Shown in pieces: positions 12,001 through 23,567 of a stretch of 64,000 nucleotides of DNA. The stretch is from Aculops lycopersici. Taxonomy: Eukaryota; Arthropoda; Arachnida; Trombidiformes; Eriophyidae. The number at the start of each line of letters is the position of its first letter. The first letter of the stretch is position 1. The DNA lies in assembly GCA_015350385.1 (NCBI GenBank), contig WNKI01000001.1, forward strand, positions 9,002,353 through 9,066,352, written 5' to 3'. The translations under genes and the position numbers were made by a program. Under the pieces are notes generated by a model. It was given only the letters and a program-made list of their open reading frames with translations. It did not search any database and was not told the DNA's origin.

Positions 12001-15000
12001 AGCTACCCTGGTAGACACTTGAGGAAGTAGAAGGGGGGACATTTGTGGTCTGAGAGGTCTCGAGTTACAGGAGTGCAACTACTTTTGTAGTCAGGTTAAG
12101 GGATATCAGGCCCAGCTGCAGGCCATGCAATGCTAGAAGAGAGCCAGCAGGTGGTTATTAGAGTCAACCTGAATCACCGAGCACTATTACTCATCGAAGA
12201 TTAATCAATATTTAATTCATGATCGTACGATGATGGGTCCCCAAAACGACACCTCAATGAGGCCGAGATGACATCATCAATCGCCTTACGTGGCCCATCT
12301 TCCTTACCGGATATTACGCTGAGGTCTACCCAAGCCACGTTCAACTCACAACAACGGTTCTACAACGGGGAGGCTATCATCACACTTTCATGAGGTAGAA
12401 AGTAATATAGCAAATCATTTGAGATCACATAACACAACCGCACAAGCAACTTAATCATTATTGCTGGGCACGTACACCTTGGATGTTTTGCAGCTGCATT
12501 GGTGTCGCGCCTCCTTTTGAAAGGTCCTACATACTAAACCCATCTCACATATACTAGCACAAACATACACTTGATCAGGAATGCGATACCAGTATGTCGA
12601 CAATTTCAGCAGCCGAAACAGTTGCATTATTTTCCGTTCACTAACCAAGTGATGGGCATATTGTGACTCATTTCAGTTAGAGGGAAACGAGAGGTGAATG
12701 GGGTCTTGTGATGTCCACTACGCGCAAACCATGCAAAAACCGAGAGGGCGACTCAATTCAATGGCTCTGCCATTGCGTTTGCATCACCTAAGCTGAGGAA
12801 AATAACCGGCAACTAGGATCCAGAAAGGCGTAAAAGTGTCAACTAGACGTCTCGTTGCCAAGTCGAATTACGAAACTCACAACATCAAAGCTAACTGTAC
12901 CTACGCAACCACGAGTGACCGACAAGCGAGCGCGTCATAGCCCAATGGTCCATTGACAAGCGTGCGGCGGCGCAAATTTATTCGTCCTCTGCCGGATAGA
13001 CTTAACGTTTTTCTGCCACCACCGCTACTATTGCCAAGATAATCTCAATTGGCCAGTCAATATTTGATTATACAATCTGAGAATGAGAACGTAAATATCT
13101 TTACTCCCACTAGCTAGCGATTATCAGAAAAATTCTAGAGCTCAACTAAAACCTCGAACGTAGCACATGGTGATATAAGATGGACGGCAATCTAGTTTGC
13201 TTGGATCAACTGTCACCATAATGCAATGGTCGATTCTTTACCACAAGCAAGTTATTTACAGTGTAGAGATGGAAAAGATTTTGGTCGTTTTTATTGGTGG
13301 CGATATAAAATGGCCCCTACTTTTCTCAAATCATTCCTGTTACGATATCCTGTCATGCCAACGACGACTACTGACCAGTGATCTATGTGGTTGGCTCGCT
13401 CTGGTTGTCCAACCATTTGACACTTGAAATGTGCATTCAGTTATCATGTTGATGCCCATTAAGCGAGAAGAGCAAAGTATCAAAGACGATACTTCACGGC
13501 CTCGAGGAAACGCGAGCAGGAGATATATCAAATTGTATAACATTTTGCAAACAGCTATAGTGGTGGTGGCGGCATCGTTTTGCCAGGACGAGAATTTTAG
13601 GTACTTGGCTCTTCAACTCACAACATATAAGCAAACAAACTGGTTGAGGAACAGTCAAACAAATCACTGCCCACGAAGTTCGAAACGAATAGGAATATGA
13701 TTGAGTCAAGTCTAGAGGAGGCTCACAAGATGTACGTGTGCATCTTGCGGTCTAGTCCATTACGATTAATACACTTGTGCGCATAATTTACCAATGATTT
13801 ATATAATGGAACTTGAATAGTTGGAGAAAAGCTAAAAATACATTTTAGATCAAGAGGAAGAGGGAGCCAAGATTTTGATGAGTTATAGCAGCAACTTGGT
13901 TCCGTAGAGAAATTTGTCAACGGAACTCTTCAAACAAACAGGCAAACAGTTTGGATTGCGGCCAAGTTAGTTGTCTCAAACGGGAACAAGAGGCTAGGTA
14001 TTCGCGGATAGCGCGACAACTGGCGATGATAGTTGCACTTCTGATGACTACCTTGTGACAATTTGTGCCTGAAGTAGAGTTCGTTTTGGTGGTTTGACGT
14101 GTGAGAAAATTGTCCATCTCACTCGATTCGAGGCAAAGATTTCGTTATCCTGTTGTTTGACTCGCCTGGCACTAGCCAGTATCGTGATTGCAACTTGAGA
14201 AGAGAACAACGTGGCAATTACACGCCCCGTTTATCGGTGTTGTGCACCACTCGCCACTTGGTGTGGCGAGCATCATCACGAGATCGCCACCATTGTCTCG
14301 GTTGGTCGTCTGTCGTCGGCGCGGCTCCTACCAAAGAGAGGGAAAAGGTTGTTTGCCAGTAGAGAGTAAATTGGTTGCCATATCGCACGCGTAACCGGTA
14401 GCCACAGGGAACATGGACTGTGCAAGTATCACACAGACACACACACGCGCAAACATGACCACAGCACACCAGCCAAGTCGGCGGAGGAGCTCATTGACAA
14501 GCGAGTCAGAGTTTGCGAGACTGGGAGCCAAAAGTCAAGCGTGCAAAGCGGAAGCCACGGCGAGGAAGGTTGAAACACTCGTCACAAATCAGCGGTTTCG
14601 TTTCTCTCATTGAATCCCAGTTTAGCTAGAACTTGGACTAGAGTAGAAAGTAGAAAAGTTGGCTATGGAGAGTAAACACTAGTCATATAACTTTGCGAGC
14701 AAAGGAGGAGCTAGCTATAAGATAAACACTCAAGGGTTTTAAATTTTATAAGCGCCGCACGCCCTGAAGGTGATTTCGCCCTTCAACGCCTATCGTCTGC
14801 ACGTGCGGCCCAGAGAGCAGCGCGCACTCGCCGGTAGTCACGTAATTGCATGCGACGATTACGCTCACGTTGAGTAAAGAATCGCTAGGCGCACTACTTT
14901 CAGTTTTTTATCACACTGTAGAAAATTGGCGCGAGAAAATTTTGTGTCGTGAAAAGTCGGTCGTGAGATTGGAATCGGCGAGATAAAGTCAACCAATTGG

Positions 15001-15750
15001 ACACAGGAAGAGAAAGTGTGAAATCAATATCTCCCCTTTTGGTTCTCTCTCGCTAGTTGGCGACCAAATTAGCGCGTTAAACTGTAGCGTCGCAACTATT
15101 CTTTTGCGCAACACCAACCTAGAAGCATAGAGCACCAACCAATGTGCCAGCGAGATAGCAATAGCTGCACCGATTGGTAGGTGCTGCGAGGTAATTTATA
15201 GTTGGCCAACTAGATGGTGGCCAACACTGACAGCTGCGCAAAAGCAACGGTAACCAGTGGACTTTAGCAGAGGGGCACACTTGAGATTCCTTTCTCCCCG
15301 ACACGCCCCCAACATGGAGGCGTAACAACTGTTCGTTGGTCCGCCTGCCACCAACACTGGTGGTAGTATTTCCTTCTGAGCCCGTTAATTTGTCGTTACT
15401 AGCAATAACGGTAATCTTCCATGAGAGGCGCTTATTACTGTGCTAGATTCACGATTAATTAACGCGCTGCTCTCACATCTCCCGTGGGAGATATGAGAAT
15501 GAGAAAGTGGATAGCTAAACTTTAACTTTACTCACAAGTCAGGTGGTAGGGGTCAAAAGTTTAAAGTGCCGATCAACGATGAGGACGACAACTGGAGTCA
15601 AGTGGCCAGCTGGCGTCGCTTGCAACCCAGTGAAAGCAGCGCTAGTATCGTCGTCGCTGCCATTTCCGGTCCTCCGATCCCAGCGACTGCTGGCGTCCAG
15701 TGCGACATATGACATAATTTTAGAAAGTGGAGATATAATTCCCATCTAGA

Positions 15751-15760
15751 GTGACGTAAT
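15751..15760. promoter_or_regulatory. Example of the recurring ACGTAA bZIP-like motif
   Basis: GTGACGTAAT, one of about a dozen related sites (TTACGTAA, TTACGTGA, TCACGTAA, TGACGTAA) in the non-coding DNA. Others are at 1192, 11932, 14837, 17782, 18136, 21161, 29551, 29682, 31529, 33641 and 36038. PAR/E4BP4 and CREB-type bZIP proteins recognise such cores; use here is inference. Confidence 0.35.
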
Positions 15761-16014
15761 CTTTGCCTCGAAATTCAATTTCGTCCCCGTGGACATGGGC
15801 AGCGAGCGAGTTTACAGTGAGCTCGTCGCGTTGGGCATTGCAACAGGGAAGTTCCTGTAATTCGGCGTCGGTGGTGTGACATAACACCGAAGCAGGTTAG
15901 TTCTCCTGTGCACCGCGACACAAGTGGCGTCAATTTCGTCTCCTGGCCCTCGACTGGCGCTTATATAAACTTTGAGTGGACCAACACCGGGAGTCCAGTG
16001 GAAGGGGCTAGCGA

Positions 16015-16030
16015 ATATATATATATATAT
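16015..16030. repeat. (AT)8 microsatellite
   Basis: Uninterrupted AT dinucleotides in the zfh1 desert. A similar (AT) tract lies at about 19972-19991. Confidence 0.9.
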
Positions 16031-17947
16031 TGGCACTGACCGTTGATTTGTACGCTCCATTTTGTCGATGTTGTTGTCGTAGTGCTGGTAGTCGTCGTTT
16101 TCTACATTGAGTTAGACTGACTGAGTGACCTAACAGAAGATCGGATATCGTAATCAAATTTTTGAGAAAACTTCTTTCACACTCAATTGCGCTGCGAGTT
16201 GTCGTCGCTCTTGGTGGTTATTTCGAGCGGAAGTTGGAGCCGAGCTATTGGTAGTGGCAAAAGTAGGTAGGAGGACGAGCAGCAGGAAATAAGAGGAGGA
16301 CGAAGAGGAGTAAGGTGCACATTTTGAGAGACTCGATGCGCTACGGCGAGCGACCGGTTGGCCGGCCGGCCGTTGGCTAGTTGAATGATTAATGTCCGGT
16401 CTAGTCGAGCGGCGGGCGCTATGGACTTGAATCAAACGTGCCGATCGTTCGGTCGACCGTTTCGTTAGTGGCGAGAACCTGGCGGCGGCTAAAACCAACT
16501 TGCGTTGAGTTAGTTTCTACTTTCTACGCTTCCTCTATGCAAGAAAAGGGAGTCCGAAAAAGAGAGAGAGAAAGTTAAATGGCCGCCGACTACTTTGGTT
16601 AGAGTCCCTCTGTATCTAGGATCCCACTTGCCAGTTCGAGAAGAGCAAGAAGAAGCAGTGATTTATAGCGAGGGGTTGCCTTTGAGCCACGGATGAGAAG
16701 GGCAAGTTTGCACGCGGCGATGGCCTCACCAAGCGGAGCAGTCGGCGGCCATAAAACTTTCGCCACCTCAAATGGGCGCTCACCTTTTTCCAGTTACAAC
16801 CTCCACCGATCGGCTTTCGGGGGTGTTGATTCGTGGGGCGCCCACATGTGTTGCTTTAGGTGGTAGCCAAGTCATTCGATGTTGTGCCTGCTCGGACGAG
16901 CCGCCGACATCAGCGGCACTCAACCACTGGAGTCGATTTGGATTCCAAACACACACACTTACACCAGCACTAGGGCATGCTACTAAAGAGTGCGATAACA
17001 ACTATTTAATGAGAGCGCCTGATAATAGGTGTAATTATAACTGCACCACTCGCCAGTTAGCTTCGGCGGCCATTTGAATGTTGCTCAATTGTATCGCGCA
17101 ATGTACTCTCAATAGAAAGCGCGAGACGACGACGACGACGACGAACAAACAAACGGATGGACGAGGAGGCGAGCCGCTAAACTGTGCGGCCATTACTCAA
17201 AAAGGGTGGCCAGGAAACAAGGGAGGAATTGATAGCGTTTAATGGCCCCAACTGATGGCGCCATAGCCACTGCCTCTAGGTGCTCATATGAATCTCTGGT
17301 CTAACTGGAGGACAGAATCTTATACAATCTTGACGGCGGCTCCGCATCTAACAACGAGCAAAACAAACAAGCTGCTCTCTGTTGCATAATGATGGCTCTT
17401 CAGCTGCTTACATTGCAGCCTCGTTGTCGTCGAGGTTCGCGGCGGCTCGCTTGCCTACAAGCGACTGATGCCATTGAGCAAGCCAACACCGACAAGTGGC
17501 ACCAACAAACCCGGCGAGGCTCCCGGTGGTTGCGCAGTAGTTAGTGGCAAGTGGTCGCTTGTTGGTTTGTTGCTGCTCACTTGGTTTGCTATCTGGAGAG
17601 TGGAGAGTTGGAATGGAAAATCCCAGAGCCCCGAACAGAAGTTGCTGGCGGCAAGTGAGACTGGGACTGAGACGACGGCTCGCCAGCGACAATCGATCAT
17701 CCGGCTCGAGGCTCTTAGCTCGTCGCTTACGTCTGGAGTCTTTAGCTCTCCCCTCTTCTTGTTGTTGTAATTCCCTTTGCTTTACGTACGTAAGAAGAAA
17801 CGGTGCTTCTGCTCACGAATATTAATTGATATAAATTAGATGCTCGAGGTGGCGACGGCGGCTGCCTCTTATATCCAAAGCCGAGAGCTTGAGCGGCGAG
17901 CACACGTGACTTTAACGTGGGATTGCCGGGAGGCTTTTTTAGTCTTA

Positions 17948-18016
17948 GTCTTGGTCTTGGTCTTGGTCTTGGTCTTGGTCTTGGTCTTGGTCTTGGTCTT
18001 GGTCTTGGTCTTGGTC
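17948..18016. repeat. (GTCTTG)n hexanucleotide tandem repeat, about 11.5 copies
   Basis: Nearly perfect GTCTTG units over 69 bp, preceded by a diverged GTCTTA unit and followed by GTCGTCGTCGACGTCG. All three frames on both strands stay open through it, which explains the Arg-Pro, Leu-Val and Gly-Leu shadow frames. Confidence 0.95.
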
Positions 18017-18135
18017 GTCGTCGACGTCGTTTCCATCGTTTGGTAGCCAATTGCAAGGTGGGCGGGTTTTTTGTTGTTGCGCTTGGCGGGCGCTGTTCAG
18101 TTGGGTCCCAGCGAGATGCGGGACTAGACTCGAAT

Positions 18136-18145
18136 CTTACGTAAG
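18136..18145. promoter_or_regulatory. Palindromic CTTACGTAAG site
   Basis: A perfect palindrome (12 bp if the flanking T/A pair is counted) with a PAR-type bZIP core, TTACGTAA. It sits immediately before the hairpin at 18148-18174. Confidence 0.4.
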
Positions 18146-18147
18146 AC

Positions 18148-18174
18148 TCCCAAGTCTCTAACGGAGACTTGGGA
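18148..18174. repeat. Perfect 11-bp inverted repeat with 5-nt loop
   Basis: Left arm TCCCAAGTCTC, loop taacg, right arm GAGACTTGGGA. The stem has no mismatch. It lies in the zfh1 desert. Confidence 0.95.
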
Positions 18175-20899
18175 AAGAAAAAGACGCGCGCGATTAGACA
18201 CGCGCATCACGTCGGCCCCCCTTTCCGCCTCTCGGCAAAACACACTAACACGCAAAAGTTTCGTCGATTACTTTTCCATAGCTATCACCAGCTCCACTAG
18301 CTTAGCCGCTTGGCCAACCTGCCGCCAGGTGGAGTCTCATGGCCACCCGCGAGTTGGCAAGCCAGCTGGCTTGGCAACGATCGCTGGTTGCGCAGAATCG
18401 CATCCAAAATAGTGTCGCCAGAAGCGGAACCGCGCGCGAATGGAAGCGGCACTCGCCACCGAACGGTGCACCTATTGGCCAGCCAAACCAGAGGCCCTCG
18501 TCGCTCGGCTCGCAAGCGCACGTTAGTGAAAAGGTGAGCTATAGGGTCTCTAGGTGACTCACTCGCTCGCTCGCACACATGGCCAACTAGCGAGCGCAGG
18601 TTGCCCCAGCCACTGATTTGGACTTGCCACTCGGAAGGTTCGCTCCCCTTTGCCAAGCTAGCTCGACCCACTTATAGGCCAGAAATTTGTTGTGCTCTCA
18701 CGTTAGAAGCTCGAAAGCGAATTGGAGCTCACGGAAAAACTAGAACCAGGCAGCCAATTTATGGATAAAACCAATTCATTGGGTTTTAGTTCCGCTTTTG
18801 GTTTCACGTGAGCTGCTGGCTGACTGTCGCTGCCGCCGCTATTGACGCTATTTACCGCTTCTGCTACTGCTACGTGAACCAAGACTAACCTTTGACTTGT
18901 GTGGCGACCACCACGACGCACCAAGAACAGCTCACCGCTGGCCACACTGACGAATGACGACTTGAGCCGCCGAGACGAGAACGAGGCCGAAGCGGAGCTA
19001 GAGGAAACTGAATCAAATAGACAGGGCGAAGCCAATGGGCTTCGCGAGCTCGGCGCTCGCGGAGGTCAGCGACCATTAGTGCGCCAAGTCACCGCAACGA
19101 CGACAACAACAACCACCAAAGCGACCCTGTCTCTCCTCAAACGAGCGACAAGTTGTAGGAGGACATCAATTTTCGCTCACTCTCAACTTTCTCTCTCTCT
19201 CTATCTCTCTTTCTCTCACACTAAACGGTTTAGCTAATTGAAGTTTGAACCTCACTCCAATTTTAACCCGCTAATTGAGCTTCTTCTCCTACTTCCTCCT
19301 CTGCGTCAGTTTTAACACCACACCACGAGCTCGGCGCCCTAAAGTTTTCAACTTTCAACTTCCTCTCCGGAAAGATGTCCGCCTCAAAGTCTCGCCTCTA
19401 CTTTGGGTTCGAAAACGAAGCGGAAGTTGCACTAAGCTTCTTCTCCCTTTAGTCACGATGATGAATGCAAGCGATTAGTTTTGCTCCCTCCTAGCTAGTG
19501 ACTCAACTACTAAAACTAAGAGGTCATTCGCTAATAATTGATTTCCACTCTCTTATTTCGTCGCCGTCGCAGTTGCAGCTAGCCGCTAGTCAGCCGATGT
19601 CAAGTGGAGCGAACTGCCCGACTTCCGGTTTCGCTGGTCGAGGCGGCAACGACAGCGGCGGTCAAAAAGAGAGCGAACCATCAATCATCTTAGTTGGCAG
19701 CGAGTGTCGAAAGGTTGGTCGTTGCTGATGCGACCTGTGGATTTGAATTCGGCTTGTGCATATCCTCGCTTGTACAACCGCGCATAACGGGACGCGAGTA
19801 TCTCGAGGCCACCACGTTTTTCCCAACAAGAGCGACGTCGGATTGTTGCGTAATCGTGCGCCTGCGTCGTGGTGGCCGGTGGCCCGGTTATTGATTAACT
19901 CGATCTGAGAGCGAGGGGAAAAAAGCAACCCAGGGAAGGCAAACAAGCGCAAGTGTAATTGGCATCCAATTTATATATATATATATATATTTGCAGGAGA
20001 GATGCGGCTCCCTTTCGAGCCGAGTGCTCGAGCCACCTAAAAGTGGCGCTTAATTAGTGCGGATGCCGCACATCGGCTGCTCAGAGAGTCGATCGGTTGG
20101 AGATTTGGATTTGTGCGCCTGGAATTCGACTAGCTGGCTTCATGTCGATGAAAGTGAATGAGGGAGGGAGCTAAAACTTTACTCTGTTGAATAGAAGAAG
20201 GAGGAGAGAGTAGAAATAATTTGTTTTAAATCGTCGCAAAGGCAGCGATTGCATAGTTTGGATGCAACTTTAACTCGCCAACTCTTATTTTGGCCACGCC
20301 GAACGAAGGCTGGCTTCAGTTCATTAGTGAGTTAAAGGAGAGGAGGAGAGAGAGAAAAGAGCAACAGCAGTTGCAGTGGCAGTTGTATCCGGGAGAATTA
20401 ATGGACTTCCAGCGTCTTTCTGTGTGTGTATATCGCGGCAGAGTTTGTGCAATTGATCGGCAGGAGCAAGCAGGCAACCGAACTCTTTGCTCCCCGCTCC
20501 ACGATCGCCCATTGAAACGTTGCGTAAACGTGGCGACGTCCTCGCTGGCAGCTAGTGGGTTTTGAGTGAGCGTCGTAGCCGCCGCGCTGCTTCCGCTCTG
20601 ATTGGCCTGAAAAATCGCCTCTCTTTCCCCTTGCTCTTCATCGCAAGCGAGCTTTGCTAACCCGAACTGCTAGCCCAATACAAGCGAGCGAGAGAGGCAG
20701 AGGTTAAGGGAGAGGGAGAGGGAGAGAGAGAGAGCAAAGCAAGGGGCGGAGAGTGACAACAATGCAGTCAGTAAGGTTCGTTCGTCAGACGGGCACATGT
20801 CAAGTGGTCATTTGCATGCCACCGCTGGCAGGTTATTTGCAAACAACAAGAAGCCAGACGAAAGGATTCACCTCTCTCTCTCTCTCTCTCTCTCTCGTC

Positions 20900-21107
20900 N
20901 NNNNNNNNNNNNNNNNNNNNNNNNNNNNNNNNNNNNNNNNNNNNNNNNNNNNNNNNNNNNNNNNNNNNNNNNNNNNNNNNNNNNNNNNNNNNNNNNNNNN
21001 NNNNNNNNNNNNNNNNNNNNNNNNNNNNNNNNNNNNNNNNNNNNNNNNNNNNNNNNNNNNNNNNNNNNNNNNNNNNNNNNNNNNNNNNNNNNNNNNNNNN
21101 NNNNNNN
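20900..21107. other. Assembly gap (208 N) inside a CT microsatellite
   Basis: A run of 208 N, flanked by (CT)n on the left (about 20872-20896, then GTC) and (TC)n on the right (21108-21131). The missing sequence is probably a longer CT/GA array, so the true length is unknown. Reading frames drawn through it are meaningless. Confidence 0.98.
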
Positions 21108-21394
21108 TCTCTCTCTCTCTCTCTCTCTCTCGCTTGCTTCTTGGCTGACGCTGCAGTGGCCACGTAATGTAATTTAACATTTGTACTGCCCACTGCTTTC
21201 CGTCCGTCCATCTGCCTTTCCCTCTATCCGACTGCAGAGAAACAGAGAGCGCATAGGGTCGCTCCCTGGTCCGGCATTGGCGCCGGTAGTAGTCGACTGG
21301 CCGCCACGCTTCAGCGCTCCCGTCCAACAGGATGGCGCGCGACGAACGGTGACATCCCGGCAGTCGGCAATCTAGTCGCAAGTTTGAGATGGAC

Positions 21395-21417
21395 AAACTA
21401 AACTAAACTAAACTAAA
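21395..21417. repeat. (AAACT)n pentanucleotide repeat
   Basis: Four to five AAACT units, followed by related AACTG and AACCG units to about 21445. Non-coding. Confidence 0.85.
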
Positions 21418-23544
21418 CCGAACCCGACTCAACTGAACTGAACTGATTTGACTGCTCACTGGAGGTGCGCACCTATGCGAGTCTTTTGAAATGGGGGCAG
21501 CGCTAGTGGCCGACACTGATAACAGAGTGACGGTGGGAACAAGCGTAACGAGCCACCGGCAGCAGTTTACGCGGCGCGTCCCTCTTCTTTTATCGCCTCG
21601 TTCCCATCTCCTCCGCTTCCAGATGGATTGTGAATGCGGAAGCGGAGGTTTGGGTTCGTTTCCGCGTTGGAAAGTGAAAAACTCGACGACTAAATTCATC
21701 ACATCTAATTACGTTTGTCGTCATCATGATTATCGTCAGCCTCATTTTGCGCCCACCTACTAAAATCTCTGCTCGTGGAATCAGCGAAACTTTCAGGTGG
21801 TTGATTGGAATGCGCGGACAAACAAGTGGCGAGGGACAATCATCCTAATGGCTGATTGTGGGTGGCCATTTAATCAGCGGCAGCCTCGTTGTTATCCTTA
21901 CGGGCGCCAACTCCATAGACTCACGAGCTGGCCACTTGGTTTCTAATTGGCGCTCCACTGCCACCACCGAGGCGCTGAACGATTCTCTCGTCCTGTCGGA
22001 AGAATGCGCTCATATCGTCGAGCCAAGATCGCGGCGGCAGCGGCAAGTAGTCGGTGGCTGGTTCTTGCACGACCACCGCCAACCGACTGGCCACTTGGAA
22101 GCGACCAACTGGCACACTGACCAGTCGGTCGGTGGTTGTCCACTTTGTAAAAGTCGCTTGGAAGCGGAAAGCAAAAGTCGCTGTTAAATGAGCCAGCAAG
22201 AGTTGCGACTGGCCGCAGTCTCATAGAAATAACGGCACAGCAGATCTCTAGGTTGATTTGTGGCTTCCACTGCGACCAGTCGGCTGCGAGGAGCACCACG
22301 ACGAGTGAGGCGAATCGTCAAGCAAATTTATGACTTCGGCACTAGATTGCGCACATAACAAGTTGCCGCAAGTTGGCTATCCTGGCGCAGGGCACATAGC
22401 GACCAGTTAAGTCGTCGTCGACGACAACCAACAAATGTTTCCGTTCCGCCGCAAGAGGGAGAGGAGAAGAGATTCTCTCGCTTATTTTCAGGAGGGGGAA
22501 GCTAGAGTTACATTTAATAACAACAACAGCGACGACAACTGGAGCCAATTGATGATCCATGATGATGATGATAGTGGTGGTTGTTGTTGTGTGCTTTGCA
22601 AAAATTAAAGCGCATTCGATCGCCTTCCAACCACAGTGAGGCGCACTATATATTGCAACGCCGCATCAACACGACCACGTCACACAGCCGATCGATCTGT
22701 CGCTGTGCTCCGCTCCTTCGTGGCGACCGCCGGCCAGCCAGCCAAAAGTTGCCGCGAGTCATTAGTTAATTTGATGGCGGATATTTATGATAATGATTTG
22801 ATTATGTAACATGGAAACGCTTTTGTCCCCTCGCTCCTGGTCAGTGAGAGAGTAGATGTGTATAAATCTATGTGTGTGACTTTTGCGGTACACGTGATCT
22901 TATTCACCGCCATTCAATTTGCGATTGAAATCACCGCCAGTGGAGTGTCTCCAAGATATAAAAGTAGACAGGGAGAGAGAGGAAATGGAAATGGAAAAGG
23001 AAAATATACATTCAATGGCCAGTTAGGTCAGTGATCTTCGGCTCCATTGGTCTCTTCTTTGCCTGATGATCCGGCGATCCAATCGAATCGAATCGAGTCG
23101 AGTCGATTCTACTCTCGCGGTGGTTGGCCAGTGGAAGTAACAGGGAAAGTGAACAAGTTGTTGTCGCTTCACAATCATCGTAACAACATAACAACAAACA
23201 TGATGACAAGAAAATTGACGACAATCTTTAGCCAGTCCTACGCCTCGGTCCTGCTCGTTGTCGTCGAAGGGCCAACTTCCGGCGGAACGAACTAATGTTG
23301 TGCCTCTCAAGTAGCGGGCAGCGCGCTAAGTAAGTGAGTCGTCGTCGACGCTGCTATTGCCACCCAAAGGAAAGATCCCATTTGGAGTCCCGAATGTCGT
23401 AAGCCAAGCCACTAGCAGTCAGGACAGGAAAGTGAAACGAGCCGAGCGAATCAAGAGAGAAAGAGAGAGGGAGCAACGAAGTTGAGAAGTAGGAGGCGGA
23501 GGAAAATTAATGACTTTGTGTCCATTGTGTTCGCTTCTGTGTTT

Positions 23545-23567
23545 GTGTGTGTGTGTGTGTGTGTGTG
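23545..23567. repeat. (GT)n microsatellite
   Basis: About 11 GT units in the zfh1 desert. Confidence 0.9.

Noticed and set aside
17742..18056. Arg-Pro repeat frame and matching Leu-Val/Gly-Leu frames
   Set aside because: Products of the (GTCTTG)n repeat, open in all frames; no gene signals.
20768..21396. Frames of 126-187 residues around 20.8-21.4 kb
   Set aside because: They read through the N gap and CT repeats.
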